Assembly: GCF_003031585.1 (NCBI RefSeq)
Contig: NZ_PWAA01000006.1
Coordinates: forward strand, 1 to 64,000
Reading direction: 5' to 3'
Origin: Thalassobius sp. I31.1
Lineage (GTDB): Bacteria > Pseudomonadota > Alphaproteobacteria > Rhodobacterales > Rhodobacteraceae
Length of the DNA: 64,000 bases
Each line of letters begins with the position of its first letter. Within the stretch, counting starts at the first letter, position 1. The notes beneath the pieces were generated by a model. The model had not been told where the DNA came from and made no database searches. It saw only the letters and a program-made list of their open reading frames with translations. Below, piece after piece: positions 1 to 9,890 of the stretch. The translations under genes and the position numbers were made by a program.

Positions 1-80
1 TAGAAAACTAGAAAACTAGAAAACTAGAAAACTAGAAAACTAGAAAACTAGAAAACTAGAAAACTAGAAAACTAGAAAAC
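1..80. repeat. Octamer tandem repeat (TAGAAAAC)x10
   Basis: Ten exact head-to-tail copies of the 8-base unit TAGAAAAC fill the first 80 bases, and the array probably continues to the left of the window. It lies 46 bases beyond the stop codon of the minus-strand flavoprotein gene. The unit length is not a multiple of three and each copy contains TAG, so it is not coding in any obvious way. Copy number could vary by slippage. Confidence 0.95.
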
Positions 81-126
81 CGGAATTTCCATAAGCACGT
101 AAGCCGGACGCGCAAAGCGTATGGGT

Positions 127-1323
127 TTATTCCGCCACAGCCTGTCCGCAGGCCACGGCTGATGCCCAGGCCCATTGGAAATTAAATCCGCCCAGCCAGC
201 CGGTGACGTCCACGACCTCACCTATGAAATACAGTCCGGGCATGGATTTCGTCTCCATGGTTTTGGAAGACAGTTCATTTGTATCGACCCCGCCAAGGGT
301 CACTTCGGCTGTGCGGTAGCCTTCTGTGCCGGAAGGCGTTACCTGCCAGTCGCGCAATTTTGCGGTCAGCTCATCAATCGCCTGATCGGATTGATCCGCC
401 AGATTGCCGTCAGGGGCGAATTCTTCGGCAAGCAAGGCGGCAAGGCGTTTGGGGAAATATTCGGACAAAGCCCGGGTCATGCCGATGCCACCTTTGGCCT
501 GCCGCTGAGTCTTCAGGGCAGCCGCAAGATCTGTGTCCGGCAGAAGCGACAGGGACACAGGCGCGCCTTCTTCCCAGTAAGAGGAGGCCTGCAGCACTGC
601 CGGGCCGGAAAGACCCCGATGGGTGAAAAGCAAGGCTTCATCAAACCCGGTGCCACCAGCTGTCACCTTTGCAGGTATCGCGACCCCGGCAATAGATTTC
701 AGCTTGTCCAGAAGAGCACCCTGAAAGGTGAAAGGCACAAGCCCTGCGCGGGTCGGCACAATCCGCAGGTCAAATTGTTGCGCAATCTCATAGCCAAATC
801 CTGTCGCGCCCATCTTGGGAATGGATTTCCCACCACAGGCGACCACAAGCTTCGCACAGGTCAGAACCCGCCCGTTTGCCGTCACACGAAACCCGTCACG
901 GGCTTTCTCAATTCGGTTAATTTCAGTCTTCAGGGAAAGTTCAGCACCGCCCGTCTCCATCTCAGCCAACAACATCGCAATGATGTCTTTTGCCGAATTG
1001 TCACAAAACAGCTGCCCCAGGGTTTTCTCATGCCACCCAATTCCGTGACGGTCGACCATCTCAACAAAGTCCCAGGGGCCAAAGCGCGACAGGGCGGATT
1101 TGCAGAAGTGCGAATTTTGCGAGAGGAAATTTTCAGGTCCCGCATACATATTTGTAAAATTGCAGCGCCCACCACCGGAAATGCGGATTTTGTCACCCGC
1201 AGCTTTCGCATGATCCACGACCAGCACCCGCGCACCGCGCTGTCCGGCCACCGCAGCAGCCATCATACCGGCGGCACCCGCGCCAATGATAATCACGTCA
1301 TAATCCATGCCCTCTCTGATCAT
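127..1323 (-). CDS. NAD(P)/FAD-dependent oxidoreductase, HI0933/YhiN family
   Basis: A 398-residue flavoprotein of the HI0933-like (YhiN/BaiN) family, usually about 390-410 residues. The N-terminus has a dinucleotide-binding fold, DVIIIGAGAAGMMAA, at about residues 9-23, followed by the family signature SGGGRCNFTN near residue 50. The C-terminus carries FIGEVVDVTGWLGGFNFQWAW, the second FAD-contact region, within 25 residues of the end. The physiological substrate is unknown for most members. It is transcribed away from ftsW and is not part of the cell-wall operon. The first methionine is used here; MDYDVII, five residues in, is an equally good start. Confidence 0.9.
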   Translation of the reverse strand: MIREGMDYDVIIIGAGAAGMMAAAVAGQRGARVLVVDHAKAAGDKIRISGGGRCNFTNMYAGPENFLSQNSHFCKSALSRFGPWDFVEMVDRHGIGWHEKTLGQLFCDNSAKDIIAMLLAEMETGGAELSLKTEINRIEKARDGFRVTANGRVLTCAKLVVACGGKSIPKMGATGFGYEIAQQFDLRIVPTRAGLVPFTFQGALLDKLKSIAGVAIPAKVTAGGTGFDEALLFTHRGLSGPAVLQASSYWEEGAPVSLSLLPDTDLAAALKTQRQAKGGIGMTRALSEYFPKRLAALLAEEFAPDGNLADQSDQAIDELTAKLRDWQVTPSGTEGYRTAEVTLGGVDTNELSSKTMETKSMPGLYFIGEVVDVTGWLGGFNFQWAWASAVACGQAVAE

Positions 1324-1514
1324 GGGCGGCGGAATTGTGCAAGGGGGCAGGCGCGGGCTGGTCAGATGCAGATAAACGCGCTAGAATAAAAGGCAGACCC
1401 GGAAAACCGGGCAGGACTGAGCAGTCATTCACAAGAAAAACACCGGCTATCACCCGGGAAATAAAGTGTAAGGCCCTGATTTTGGGCGCGTTCTGAGGCA
1501 AAAAGGCAGTTTCC

Positions 1515-2711
1515 ATGACAGAGATGGTGTATGGTTCCGTTCCCGTAACCCGAGGTGAGCCGGTCTTGCCGCGCTGGTGGCGCACGATTGACAAATGGAC
1601 ACTGGCAAGCGTTTTGATCCTGTTCGGGATCGGAATTTTCCTTGGGCTTGCGGCGTCTCCGCCGCTTGCAGCGAAAAACGGATTTGCGGCTTTTCACTAT
1701 GTCGAACGTCAGGCGATCTTTGGCGGCATGGCACTGACAGTGATGTTGCTGACCTCCATGATGTCGCCATCCCTTGTGCGCCGTCTGGGCGTTCTTGGCT
1801 TTATCTGCGCCTTTATCGCGCTCGCACTCTTGCCGGTTCTGGGGACGGATTTCGGCAAAGGTGCGACCCGCTGGTATTCCCTTGGCTTCGCTTCTGTACA
1901 GCCCTCTGAATTCCTGAAACCGGGCTTTGTGATCATTGCAGCCTGGCTGATGGCAGCAAGCCAGGAAATCAACGGACCGCCCGGCAAAACCATGTCATTT
2001 TTCCTGACGGTGGTGATCTGTATGTTCCTTGCGATGCAGCCGGACTTTGGCCAGGCTTGTCTTGTGCTTTTTGGCTGGGGCGTGATGTATTTTGTCGCCG
2101 GTGCGCCCTTCATGCTGCTGGCGGTTATGGCCGGGTTTGTGATTGTCGCTGGCGTTGTTGCTTATAACAGTTCCGAACACTTCGCCCGCCGGATTGATGG
2201 TTTCATGAGCGCCGATGTCGATCCCACAACCCAGATGGGTTACGCAACCGATGCGATCCGCGAAGGCGGGCTGTTTGGCGTGGGTCTTGGTGAAGGTCAG
2301 GTCAAATGGTGGCTGCCGGATGCGCATACCGATTTCATCATTGCGGTTGCTGCGGAAGAATATGGCCTGGTGTTGGTTGTGATTATCATCGCGCTTTTTG
2401 CGCTGATCACTCTGCGGTCCCTTGTGCGTCTGGTGCGTGAACGTGATCCGTTCATTCGCCTCGCGGGTACAGGTCTGGCCTGTATGTTCGGCGTACAGGC
2501 GTTCGTGAATATGGGCGTTGCCGCGCGTATCCTGCCGGCCAAAGGCATGACTCTGCCATTCGTCAGCTATGGCGGTTCTTCCCTTATCGCAGGCGGCATT
2601 GCCCTTGGCATGTTGCTGGCCTTCACCCGCGAACGTCCGCAGGGCGCGCTGGGGGATCACTTCCGCCGTGCAGGCCATTTCAGCACCCATCCGGTGCACA
2701 ACCGAGGCTGA
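1515..2711 (+). CDS. ftsW: Peptidoglycan glycosyltransferase / SEDS protein FtsW
   Basis: A 398-residue polytopic inner-membrane protein of the SEDS (FtsW/RodA/SpoVE) family. With its cognate PBP it polymerises lipid II at the division septum. About ten hydrophobic segments are visible, beginning near residue 33 ([17 protein letters not shown]). The conserved SEDS signature near residue 340, [10 protein letters not shown], is intact. The position directly before murG and murC identifies it as FtsW rather than RodA. The stop codon lies 4 bases before the murG start, so the two are probably co-translated. murD and mraY, often upstream in relatives, are not seen here. Confidence 0.95.
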   Translation: MTEMVYGSVPVTRGEPVLPRWWRTIDKWTLASVLILFGIGIFLGLAASPPLAAKNGFAAFHYVERQAIFGGMALTVMLLTSMMSPSLVRRLGVLGFICAFIALALLPVLGTDFGKGATRWYSLGFASVQPSEFLKPGFVIIAAWLMAASQEINGPPGKTMSFFLTVVICMFLAMQPDFGQACLVLFGWGVMYFVAGAPFMLLAVMAGFVIVAGVVAYNSSEHFARRIDGFMSADVDPTTQMGYATDAIREGGLFGVGLGEGQVKWWLPDAHTDFIIAVAAEEYGLVLVVIIIALFALITLRSLVRLVRERDPFIRLAGTGLACMFGVQAFVNMGVAARILPAKGMTLPFVSYGGSSLIAGGIALGMLLAFTRERPQGALGDHFRRAGHFSTHPVHNRG

Positions 2712-2715
2712 TATA

Positions 2716-3822
2716 ATGAACAATGCACCCTTAATGATTATCGCGGCCGGTGGCACCGGCGGCCATATGTTCCCGGCCCAGGCCCTGGCAGAAGCGATGC
2801 TGCGCAAGGGCTGGCGTGTGAAACTTTCCACCGATGCGCGTGGTGCGCGCTATACCGGTGGCTTCCCTCATGTGGTTGAGATTGAGGAAATCTCATCCGC
2901 CACTTTTGCACGCGGCGGTAAGCTCTCGAAACTGGCAGTGCCCTTTAAGATCCTTGGCGGAATTCTGTCGATGACCCGTCGCATGATGCGCGATAAACCC
3001 GATGTGGTTGTCGGGTTTGGTGGCTATCCTGCGATCCCTGCGGTGTCTGCCGCCTGGCTTTTGCGCTGTCCGCGCATGATCCATGAACAGAACGGCGTGC
3101 TGGGCCGCGTGAATAAGATCTTTGCAAAACGCGTCGATCAGGTTGCCTGCGGCACCTGGCCCACCGATCTGCCAGCGGGTGTTGAGGGCGTGCACACGGG
3201 CAACCCTGTGCGGGGTGCTGTGTTGGAAAAGGCCGGTGCGCCTTATATCCCGCCGGGTGACTACCCGATGGATATTCTGGTGATTGGCGGGTCGCAAGGC
3301 GCGCGCATTCTGTCGGATGTTGTGCCGGAAGCGATTGCCAGCCTGCCAGACCATATTCGTCAGCATGTGAATGTTTCACATCAGGCGCGGGGCGAGGATG
3401 AAGATCGTGTGCGTGCCTATTACGATCAGGCCGGGATCCGCGCTGACGTGCAGCCTTTCTTTGAAGATGTGCCGCGCCGCATGGGCGAAGCACAGCTGGT
3501 GATCAGCCGGTCCGGTGCGTCCAGCGTTGCAGATATCAGCGTGATTGGCCGCCCTTCAATCCTCATCCCTTTTGCCGCGGCAACCGGCGATCATCAGACC
3601 GCCAATGCCCGTGGCCTTGTGGATGCGGACGCCGCCGTGCTGATCCCGGAATCCCTGCTTGATTCCACGACCCTCAGCGGGCATATCACGGCAATTCTGG
3701 AAAACCCCGATGCCGCTATTCATATGGCACATTCCGCATTGGATCAGGGCCGCCCGGATGCCACAGAGGCGCTTGTTGCGCTTGTTGATCAGTTAACCGC
3801 CATGTCAGGCGCAGATAGTTAA
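2716..3822 (+). CDS. murG: UDP-GlcNAc:undecaprenyl-PP-MurNAc-pentapeptide GlcNAc transferase MurG
   Basis: 368 residues, normal for the family. MurG adds GlcNAc to lipid I to form lipid II on the inner face of the cytoplasmic membrane. It is a GT-B fold protein: the N-terminal glycine loop GGTGGHMFP sits at residues 12-20, and the second glycine loop [11 protein letters not shown] lies around residue 190. The donor-site segments [11 protein letters not shown] and [15 protein letters not shown] follow in the C-terminal half. The reading frame is open much further upstream, but the ATG at 2716 directly after the ftsW stop matches the usual N-terminus. Confidence 0.96.
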   Translation: MNNAPLMIIAAGGTGGHMFPAQALAEAMLRKGWRVKLSTDARGARYTGGFPHVVEIEEISSATFARGGKLSKLAVPFKILGGILSMTRRMMRDKPDVVVGFGGYPAIPAVSAAWLLRCPRMIHEQNGVLGRVNKIFAKRVDQVACGTWPTDLPAGVEGVHTGNPVRGAVLEKAGAPYIPPGDYPMDILVIGGSQGARILSDVVPEAIASLPDHIRQHVNVSHQARGEDEDRVRAYYDQAGIRADVQPFFEDVPRRMGEAQLVISRSGASSVADISVIGRPSILIPFAAATGDHQTANARGLVDADAAVLIPESLLDSTTLSGHITAILENPDAAIHMAHSALDQGRPDATEALVALVDQLTAMSGADS

Positions 3823-3834
3823 GAAAGAAGTCAT

Positions 3835-5241
3835 ATGAACGCCGCAGCCACCAAGCTCCCCACTGAAATTGGCCCAATCCATTTTGCCGGTATCGGGGGC
3901 ATTGGTATGTCGGGCATCGCCGAGGTGCTGCTGGAACATGGCTATACGGTGCAGGGATCTGACCTGAAGGCGTCAAAGATCACAGAACGTCTGGAACGTC
4001 TGGGCGCGAAGGTTTTTGTTGGCCAGAAGGCGGAAAACCTGGATGGTGCTGCGGTTGTGGTGATCTCATCCGCGATCAAACCGGGCAACCCGGAACTGGA
4101 CGAAGCCCGCCGCCGTGGCCTGCCCGTTGTGCGCCGCGCCGAAATGCTGGCGGAACTGATGCGCCTGCGCTCTAACATTGCGGTTGCGGGCACCCATGGC
4201 AAAACCACGACCACCACGATGGTTGCGGAACTGCTGGTCAAAGGCGGGATTGACCCGACCGTGATCAACGGCGGTATCATTCATGCCTATGGATCAAATG
4301 CGCGTATGGGCAAGGGCGACTGGATGGTGGTTGAGGCCGATGAAAGTGATGGCACTTTCAACCGTCTGCCGGCGACCATCGCGATCATCACCAACATCGA
4401 TCCGGAACATATGGAACACTGGGGCGACTTTGACACGTTGCGTCAGGGTTTCCGCGATTTTGTTGAGAACATCCCGTTTTATGGCATTGCTGTCTGCTGC
4501 ACGGATCATCCAGAGGTTCAGTCCCTTGTTGGCAAAATCACAGATCGCCGCGTGGTCAGCTTTGGTTTCAATCCGCAGGCCGATGTGCGTGCGGTGAACC
4601 TTGTCTGGAAAGCGGGTGTTGCGCATTTTGACATTGAACTGAACGCAGAGGGCACCGTGATCGAAGGTTGCACCCTTCCGATGCCGGGTGATCACAATGT
4701 GTCTAACGCACTGTCGGCTGTGGCGGTGTCCCGTCACCTTGGCATGAAGCGCGATGAGATCCGTCAGGCGCTTGCGGAATTTGGCGGGGTGAACCGCCGC
4801 TTTACCCGTGTGGGTGAGATTGATGGCGTGACCGTGATTGATGACTACGGCCACCATCCGGTTGAAATTAACGCGGTTCTGAAAGCGGCCCGCAATGCGG
4901 TGTCTGAAGGCGGGCGTGTTCTGGCTGTGCATCAGCCGCACCGTTATTCCCGTTTGCATGACCTATTCGAAGATTTCTGCACCTGTTTCAATGATGCTGA
5001 TATCGTTGGGATCACCAATATCTTTGCTGCGGGCGAGGAACCAATTGAAGGTGCGTCCCGCGAAGATCTGGTTGCTGGTCTGACGACCCATGGTCATAAA
5101 AATGCCCATGTGGTGGAAGATGAAGCAGGCCTGCTGGATTTCCTGCGCACCCATGGCAAGCCTGGCGATATGCTGGTCTGCCTTGGCGCGGGCACGATTT
5201 CTACCTGGACCAACGCCCTGCCTGAGAAAGCGAAGGCATAA
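3835..5241 (+). CDS. murC: UDP-N-acetylmuramate--L-alanine ligase MurC
   Basis: 468 residues. It ligates L-alanine to UDP-MurNAc, the first amino-acid step of the peptidoglycan stem. The N-terminal Rossmann loop [12 protein letters not shown] is at residues 19-30, the Mur-ligase P-loop [10 protein letters not shown] is near residue 120, and the C-terminal domain begins around [10 protein letters not shown] (about residue 340). It starts 12 bases after murG with an AAGAAAG ribosome-binding site. It belongs to the ftsW-murG-murC transcription unit. Confidence 0.97.
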   Translation: MNAAATKLPTEIGPIHFAGIGGIGMSGIAEVLLEHGYTVQGSDLKASKITERLERLGAKVFVGQKAENLDGAAVVVISSAIKPGNPELDEARRRGLPVVRRAEMLAELMRLRSNIAVAGTHGKTTTTTMVAELLVKGGIDPTVINGGIIHAYGSNARMGKGDWMVVEADESDGTFNRLPATIAIITNIDPEHMEHWGDFDTLRQGFRDFVENIPFYGIAVCCTDHPEVQSLVGKITDRRVVSFGFNPQADVRAVNLVWKAGVAHFDIELNAEGTVIEGCTLPMPGDHNVSNALSAVAVSRHLGMKRDEIRQALAEFGGVNRRFTRVGEIDGVTVIDDYGHHPVEINAVLKAARNAVSEGGRVLAVHQPHRYSRLHDLFEDFCTCFNDADIVGITNIFAAGEEPIEGASREDLVAGLTTHGHKNAHVVEDEAGLLDFLRTHGKPGDMLVCLGAGTISTWTNALPEKAKA

Positions 5242-5262
5242 GAACACAGAGGAGCGCAGAAC

Positions 5263-5553
5263 ATGGGAATTGTGATTTATATGCTGGCAGGGATTGCCGG
5301 TATCGCAGTTTTCTATCTGCTTGCGCGGGGGTATTCCCTGCGCGTCGCTCTGATCACGTTTGTGATCACCAATCTGGCCGTGATCGCGTTTGCCGGAATG
5401 ATGGCAGCAACGGAAGATACGGGCTACATCTCACCGGAAGGGTTGTTCATCGTTCTGATGGTATTGTTTGGCGCGCCACTGTTTCTGTCCGGGGCGACAG
5501 GAATTCTGTTGGCCTGGTGGGCCAATCGCAAAGAAGGGAAGTCCCGGACATGA
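5263..5553 (+). CDS. Small three-segment membrane protein
   Basis: A 96-residue protein with three hydrophobic stretches (about residues 3-20, 27-48 and 62-86) and a basic C-terminal tail. No family is recognised with confidence. It follows murC by 21 bases with an AGGAG site, and its stop overlaps the next start as ATGA, so it is translated with the murC-DUF2484 chain. A role in envelope biogenesis is inferred only from position. Confidence 0.75.
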   Translation: MGIVIYMLAGIAGIAVFYLLARGYSLRVALITFVITNLAVIAFAGMMAATEDTGYISPEGLFIVLMVLFGAPLFLSGATGILLAWWANRKEGKSRT

Positions 5554-5822
5554 GCCTCTCTCTGATGTTGGCCTGTTTCTGGGCGATTGCAGCAACGATC
5601 ACGGCGCTTTTGCCGATGCGCCTGCAGTTTCCGCCGGGGCTGACGCTTTTGGTGCTGGCACCATTTCTGATCGGCTTTATTGGGTATGAACATGGCGCGC
5701 TTCTGGCGCTTGTGGGATGTGCGGGCTTCGTTTCGATGTTCCGTCGTCCGCTGATTTTCTATGTCCGCAGGTGGACAGGGCGCGATGTGCAGCGCAGCCT
5801 CGGGCCGGAGGATCGCGTATGA
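5550..5822 (+). CDS. DUF2484 family membrane protein, copy 1
   Basis: A 90-residue protein with an N-terminal hydrophobic segment (LSLMLACFWAIAATITALL) and further hydrophobic stretches, matching the DUF2484 family found in Rhodobacteraceae between murC and murB. Function is unknown. The ATG at 5550 overlaps the previous stop (ATGA). Its own stop overlaps the start of a second, related gene in the same way. The shared pattern is LSL-LAC-W-IAA near the N-terminus and a basic C-terminus ending in an R-rich helix. Confidence 0.8.
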   Translation: MSLSLMLACFWAIAATITALLPMRLQFPPGLTLLVLAPFLIGFIGYEHGALLALVGCAGFVSMFRRPLIFYVRRWTGRDVQRSLGPEDRV

Positions 5823-6076
5823 TCAATCTGTCCCTTGCGCTGGCTTGTGTCTGGATGATTGCCGCCAATCTGCTGGCCATGCTGCCCTCAAAAGACAATT
5901 ACTGGACCCGCGCCTATTGGCTGATGGGGGTCGGTGTGCCGCTGTTGGGGTTCATCTGCTGGCAAAACGGCCCCTGGCTGACCCTGCTTGTCATGGCGGC
6001 GGGCCTGTCGATGCTGCGCTGGCCGGTGGTGTATCTGATGCGCTGGCTGCGCCGTTCCCTGCGCGGGCAGGGTTAA
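5819..6076 (+). CDS. DUF2484 family membrane protein, copy 2
   Basis: An 85-residue paralogue of the preceding gene. Both begin with a short polar tip followed by LSL-LAC-W-IAAN/T and an LP motif, and both end in a hydrophobic segment followed by a basic tail (here YLMRWLRRSLRGQG). The start is the ATG overlapping the previous stop. No catalytic residues are evident. Together with copy 1 it looks like a tandem duplication, or a two-subunit membrane complex encoded in the cell-wall operon. Confidence 0.78.
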   Translation: MINLSLALACVWMIAANLLAMLPSKDNYWTRAYWLMGVGVPLLGFICWQNGPWLTLLVMAAGLSMLRWPVVYLMRWLRRSLRGQG

Positions 6077-6374
6077 GATCGTAATTCTTTCCGGCGTCGC
6101 AATGCTGTGGATGGTTTCTGCAACCGGCCCGGGCTGATCCGCAACCGGTGCCACGCCCGGTGCGATTGTCAGCAAAGCAACCACCCCCGCCCACTGATAT
6201 GCCCTGCCGTGGGATGCAGGCAGATACGCGGCACTCAGCAGGGCAGAGGCGGGAATGACAAACAGAAATACGGATAACATAGCCCTGTTGTGAGGCAAAA
6301 AGATTACGATTCCCTTAGCGGTTTTCACTTTTGCACGGGTTGCTCTGTGAGGTGTGTTTGTTCAGAGTGCAGGT
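6077..6374. other. Gap between DUF2484 copy 2 and the unknown gene
   Basis: About 300 bases without a convincing gene. A hydrophobic reading frame on the minus strand from 6280 continues antisense into DUF2484 and becomes low-complexity, so it is not called. No clear hairpin terminator or tRNA is seen. Any promoter for the following gene should lie here. Confidence 0.5.
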
Positions 6375-7889
6375 ATGATTGAGCATGACCATATTGACAC
6401 GATAAACGACCTTGAAGCTTGGTTGTTGGCTTTTCCCTCCGACAACTGGCCTTTTGCGAAATGGCGGATTTTCGGCTTGCTAAGCTTGCGTGCCGGATTG
6501 CGGGTTTTGCCTGCTGCATGGGGGAATGATTGGACGCGCCCGTGGATGTTGCCCGTTTTGCGGGTTTGTCTTGCGGTAGATGTTGCTGTGACGAGCGGTG
6601 AGGAGCGTTTTGCTGCGCTTGCCAATGGGGCTGCGGACGAAGTCATGGATGAGTTGCGTGCAAGTGTTGAATTTATGCGGCGTTGGGGAGCGGAGGGCGA
6701 TGCAGTCAACGTTGCGGTTCGGACCGTCGTTGAGGCAGGGTTTATACCAACTGAGTTGGGTATTGAGGCTGGCGCTGCAACTGGTTTAGTTGATTTGCTT
6801 GATGGTGAATTTGATGACGCGGTTCGCGACGATTGCCGGTTTTTGGAGCAATCGGATTTGCCCATAGGTGCCCTTTGGCATGATGCCGCGAATCCGTTCC
6901 AGCAGACTTGGCGGGAACTGCGTGAGAAAATGCAGAGTTCGGCCCGTTCTGAAGAAGCCGCGCGCGGTCTGGATCCTGCCGGCTGGAATTTCTGGATTGA
7001 CTGGTATGAGGCGAAGCTTTCTGGGTACTCTCTGGATCAGAAGATGCTGGAAGAGGTGGCGACCAGCGAGGAGATTGACTGGGCGGCCTCTGATCAGGAG
7101 GTGAACGGCAAGATCAATGAAATCCGTCAGCGACATGCCCGTGAACACACTTACAATGCCGAACGGCTTACTCAGAGTGCCGAGACGGGGCGTCTGGATG
7201 TGGTGGTGGAACGGCCCTTGTCGGAACTACGGCTGTCAGATGTGCAGGCGAAGATGTTGGAAGCAGCCTCTGTCTTTGATGGTGAGGGCGGGGAGAACGG
7301 GCCTTATGGGGGGCTCAGTTCAGAGGTGGAGCTGATCCGCCAGGCCGCAGCCAGGAAAGACCCACGCCCGATCGGGCTATATGATGCTTGTCGCCGGGCG
7401 GCAAAGCGTGCCATGGGGAAAGCGGCGCGCGGGGAATGTCCGCAGGATGATCTGGTTGAGGATTTCGCAGAACAGCTGACTGAAACCGCCTTTGATATTT
7501 CTGGTTTTGATGAAGATGTGCGCCAGGTTGTCGCTAATCGGGCTACGTTGAAGCTGGAGGAACGTGTGCAGGCCGATCCAGCGATTGCGGCTGAGGTTCT
7601 GCCGGGGCTTGCGGTTGAGGTTGATCAGGTCTCTGAAGGCGACCTTCAGGCCGAATTCGCCGCGGATGCACAGATTGCTTCTGATCCTGATGCTGATGCA
7701 CGGAGCAGGGGCAATGCACTGTATCGCTTGGCCAGCCGGACTTTCCGGATTGTGCAATGGTTGGGGAAAGCAACAGCCGGTACATTGAAGGTGCTTGCAC
7801 TTGTGCCTGGTGCTTTGGCGGGAATTAAGTTAGTGGTCGCTTCACCGGCCTTTCAGGCTGCTTTGCGTTACTTACAGTCCTTCTTCTGA
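6375..7889 (+). CDS. Uncharacterised 504-residue protein inserted before murB
   Basis: No named family is recognised. The N-terminal third is Trp/Leu-rich and helical. At about residues 200-215 is a W-rich motif ([14 protein letters not shown]) of a kind I recall in uncharacterised alphaproteobacterial proteins. The middle is acidic and probably helical, and the last 60 residues contain a hydrophobic stretch ([18 protein letters not shown]) that could anchor it in a membrane. ATG 6375 is used; a GTG at 6354 in the same frame is possible, and neither has a strong ribosome-binding site. It ends 7 bases before murB. The open frame over 1.5 kb and its spacing support a real gene. Confidence 0.8.
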   Translation: MIEHDHIDTINDLEAWLLAFPSDNWPFAKWRIFGLLSLRAGLRVLPAAWGNDWTRPWMLPVLRVCLAVDVAVTSGEERFAALANGAADEVMDELRASVEFMRRWGAEGDAVNVAVRTVVEAGFIPTELGIEAGAATGLVDLLDGEFDDAVRDDCRFLEQSDLPIGALWHDAANPFQQTWRELREKMQSSARSEEAARGLDPAGWNFWIDWYEAKLSGYSLDQKMLEEVATSEEIDWAASDQEVNGKINEIRQRHAREHTYNAERLTQSAETGRLDVVVERPLSELRLSDVQAKMLEAASVFDGEGGENGPYGGLSSEVELIRQAAARKDPRPIGLYDACRRAAKRAMGKAARGECPQDDLVEDFAEQLTETAFDISGFDEDVRQVVANRATLKLEERVQADPAIAAEVLPGLAVEVDQVSEGDLQAEFAADAQIASDPDADARSRGNALYRLASRTFRIVQWLGKATAGTLKVLALVPGALAGIKLVVASPAFQAALRYLQSFF

Positions 7890-7896
7890 GGCTCCC

Positions 7897-8829
7897 ATGA
7901 CCCTGATTTCTGATCTTCCTGATGTGCGCGGTGCGTTGACTGAGAACCGTGATCTGGCCTCATTGACCTGGATGCGTGTGGGCGGGCCTGCGGATGTGTT
8001 GTTTCAGCCGGCGGATCAGGACGATCTTGCGCAGTTTCTGAAGGCCCTGCCTTCGGATGTGCCTGTGTTTCCTATGGGTGTCGGGTCAAACCTGATTGTG
8101 CGCGATGGCGGGATTGCCGGGGTTGTGATCCGTCTGGGGCGTGGCTTTAACGGTATCGCTTTTGACGGCGACACGGTGATTGCCGGTGCAGCGGCGCTGG
8201 ATGCCCATGTGGCGCGCAAGGCGGCGGATCAGGGGCGTGATCTGACGTTCCTGCGCACGATCCCAGGATCCATTGGTGGCGCTGTGCGAATGAACGCGGG
8301 GTGTTATGGGCAGTATCTTGCCGATGTGTTTGAAAGCGCGACTGTGATCACGCGGAATGGTGAGGTGAATACGGTCACCGCTGCGGATCTGCAATTTGCC
8401 TATCGTCAGACGGAACTGCCCGAGGGCTGGGTTCTGACGGAGGTGCGTCTGAAGGCCCCGGTTGGAGAGGCGGGAGCACTGCACCAGCGGATGGAAGAGC
8501 AACTGGCAAGGCGCGATGACACCCAGCCGACAAAGGATTGCACAGCAGGGTCAACTTTCCGCAACCCGGCTGGCTTCAGTTCCACCGGCAAGGCCGATGA
8601 TACCCATGAGCTGAAAGCCTGGAAAGTGATTGAGGATGCCGGCATGCGGGGTGCACGTCTGGGCGGGGCGGAAATGAATGAAAAACACCCGAATTTCCTG
8701 ACCAATCGCGATGGTGCTACGGCGGCTGAGCTGGAAGGTCTTGGTGAAGACGTGCGGAAAAAGGTTTACGAAACCAGCGGTATCACGTTACAATGGGAAA
8801 TCATGCGCGTAGGGCGGTCACAGGCATAA
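7897..8829 (+). CDS. murB: UDP-N-acetylenolpyruvoylglucosamine reductase MurB
   Basis: A 310-residue FAD enzyme of type I MurB. It reduces enolpyruvyl-UDP-GlcNAc to UDP-MurNAc with NADPH. The sequence shows [10 protein letters not shown] (about residue 25), the FAD-binding [10 protein letters not shown] and [15 protein letters not shown] (about residues 125-140), the catalytic-serine motif AGSTFRNP near residue 215, and the late [11 protein letters not shown] with the conserved glutamate region. Normal length. It is followed by a 128-base gap before ddl, longer than the other junctions of the cluster. Confidence 0.96.
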   Translation: MTLISDLPDVRGALTENRDLASLTWMRVGGPADVLFQPADQDDLAQFLKALPSDVPVFPMGVGSNLIVRDGGIAGVVIRLGRGFNGIAFDGDTVIAGAAALDAHVARKAADQGRDLTFLRTIPGSIGGAVRMNAGCYGQYLADVFESATVITRNGEVNTVTAADLQFAYRQTELPEGWVLTEVRLKAPVGEAGALHQRMEEQLARRDDTQPTKDCTAGSTFRNPAGFSSTGKADDTHELKAWKVIEDAGMRGARLGGAEMNEKHPNFLTNRDGATAAELEGLGEDVRKKVYETSGITLQWEIMRVGRSQA

Positions 8830-8906
8830 CGACCACTCTGCAGTGTCACTCGGAAAACCGGGGGCATGTGATCTGAAATATCGGATCAGAGGCGCGAAAA
8901 TTATAA

Positions 8907-8938
8907 GCAGGTAAAAACCTGCGGCAGACCATTTGGTC
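8907..8938 (+). other. Two small inverted repeats between murB and ddl
   Basis: GCAGGT-AAAA-ACCTGC (8907-8922) is followed by GACCA-TT-TGGTC (8927-8938) in the 128-base murB-ddl gap. Neither has a T-tract, so they could be an operator or RNA structure at an internal promoter rather than a terminator. Confidence 0.4.
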
Positions 8939-8957
8939 AAAGTGGTAAGGGGCGTTT

Positions 8958-9890
8958 ATGTCGGGCAAGACAGGTCTCCGGGTTGTTGTATTGATGGGTG
9001 GTCCTTCGGCTGAACGCGAAGTGTCCCTGTCCTCTGGTCGTGAATGCGCGGCCGCACTCCGGAGTGAAGGATTTGATGTTATTGAACTGGATCCGGGTGC
9101 GGAAACCGGGCAGGGGGCTGAACTTGTTGCCCGCCTGACGGAGGCTGCGCCGGATGTGGTCTTTAATGCGCTTCACGGGCAATATGGCGAAGATGGTCTG
9201 ATTCAGGGGCTTCTGGACTGGTTGGGGCTGAAATACACCCATTCCGGCGTGCTGGCTTCTGCAATTTCCATGGATAAAGAACGGTCCAAAGCTGTGTTCC
9301 GTGCCGCCGGTCTGCCGGTTGTTGACAGCATTGTTGCCGATGCGGATGACGTGCGTGCCCGTCATGTGATGCCTGCGCCCTATGTGGTGAAGCCCGTGAA
9401 TGAAGGGTCTTCCGTTGGCATTTACATCGTCAGTGAAGGCGCAAATCAGCCGCCGCAGCTTTCCGAAGATATGCCTGCAAAAGTGATGGTTGAAACCTTC
9501 GCACCCGGGCGTGAGCTGACCTGCACGATATTGGGGTCTGAAAACCCGCGTGCGCTGGGGGTGACCGATATTGTCACCGATGGCTGGTATGACTATGCGG
9601 CGAAATATGAAGTGGGTGGATCACGTCATGTGATCCCTGCGGATGTGCCTGCGGAGATTTATAAAGCCTGTCAGGATTATGCTTTGCGTGCGCATGCGGC
9701 GCTGGGCTGTACCGGGGTCAGCCGCACTGATTTTCGCTGGGATGAAACCCGTGGTCTTGATGGTCTGATCATTCTGGAAACCAACAATCAGCCGGGTATG
9801 ACGCCAACGTCGCTGTCGCCTGAACAGGCGGCCCATGAGGGTATGGATTTCGGTGCCTTCTGTCGTTTCCTCGTGGAGGATGCGCTGTGA
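8958..9890 (+). CDS. ddl: D-alanine--D-alanine ligase
   Basis: A 310-residue ATP-grasp ligase making the D-Ala-D-Ala dipeptide for peptidoglycan. The N-terminal substrate loop EREVSLSSG is at about residues 15-23, HGQYGEDGLIQGLL near residue 75, the ATP-binding YVVKPVNEGSSVGIY near residue 145, and the metal/ATP motif LETNNQPGMT near residue 275. Length fits a type B Ddl. The start has an AAGGGGCG site. The stop overlaps the GTG start of ftsQ by 4 bases. Confidence 0.96.
   Translation: MSGKTGLRVVVLMGGPSAEREVSLSSGRECAAALRSEGFDVIELDPGAETGQGAELVARLTEAAPDVVFNALHGQYGEDGLIQGLLDWLGLKYTHSGVLASAISMDKERSKAVFRAAGLPVVDSIVADADDVRARHVMPAPYVVKPVNEGSSVGIYIVSEGANQPPQLSEDMPAKVMVETFAPGRELTCTILGSENPRALGVTDIVTDGWYDYAAKYEVGGSRHVIPADVPAEIYKACQDYALRAHAALGCTGVSRTDFRWDETRGLDGLIILETNNQPGMTPTSLSPEQAAHEGMDFGAFCRFLVEDAL

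Noticed and set aside
175-1389. Long plus-strand frame opposite the flavoprotein
   Set aside because: It is a shadow: composition rich in His/Arg/Gly, and the minus strand has full HI0933 motifs.
5888-6328. Minus-strand hydrophobic reading frame next to DUF2484
   Set aside because: Its second half is the antisense of DUF2484 and low in complexity, and no homologue pattern or good RBS was seen. Only the 6077-6280 part could be a small protein.
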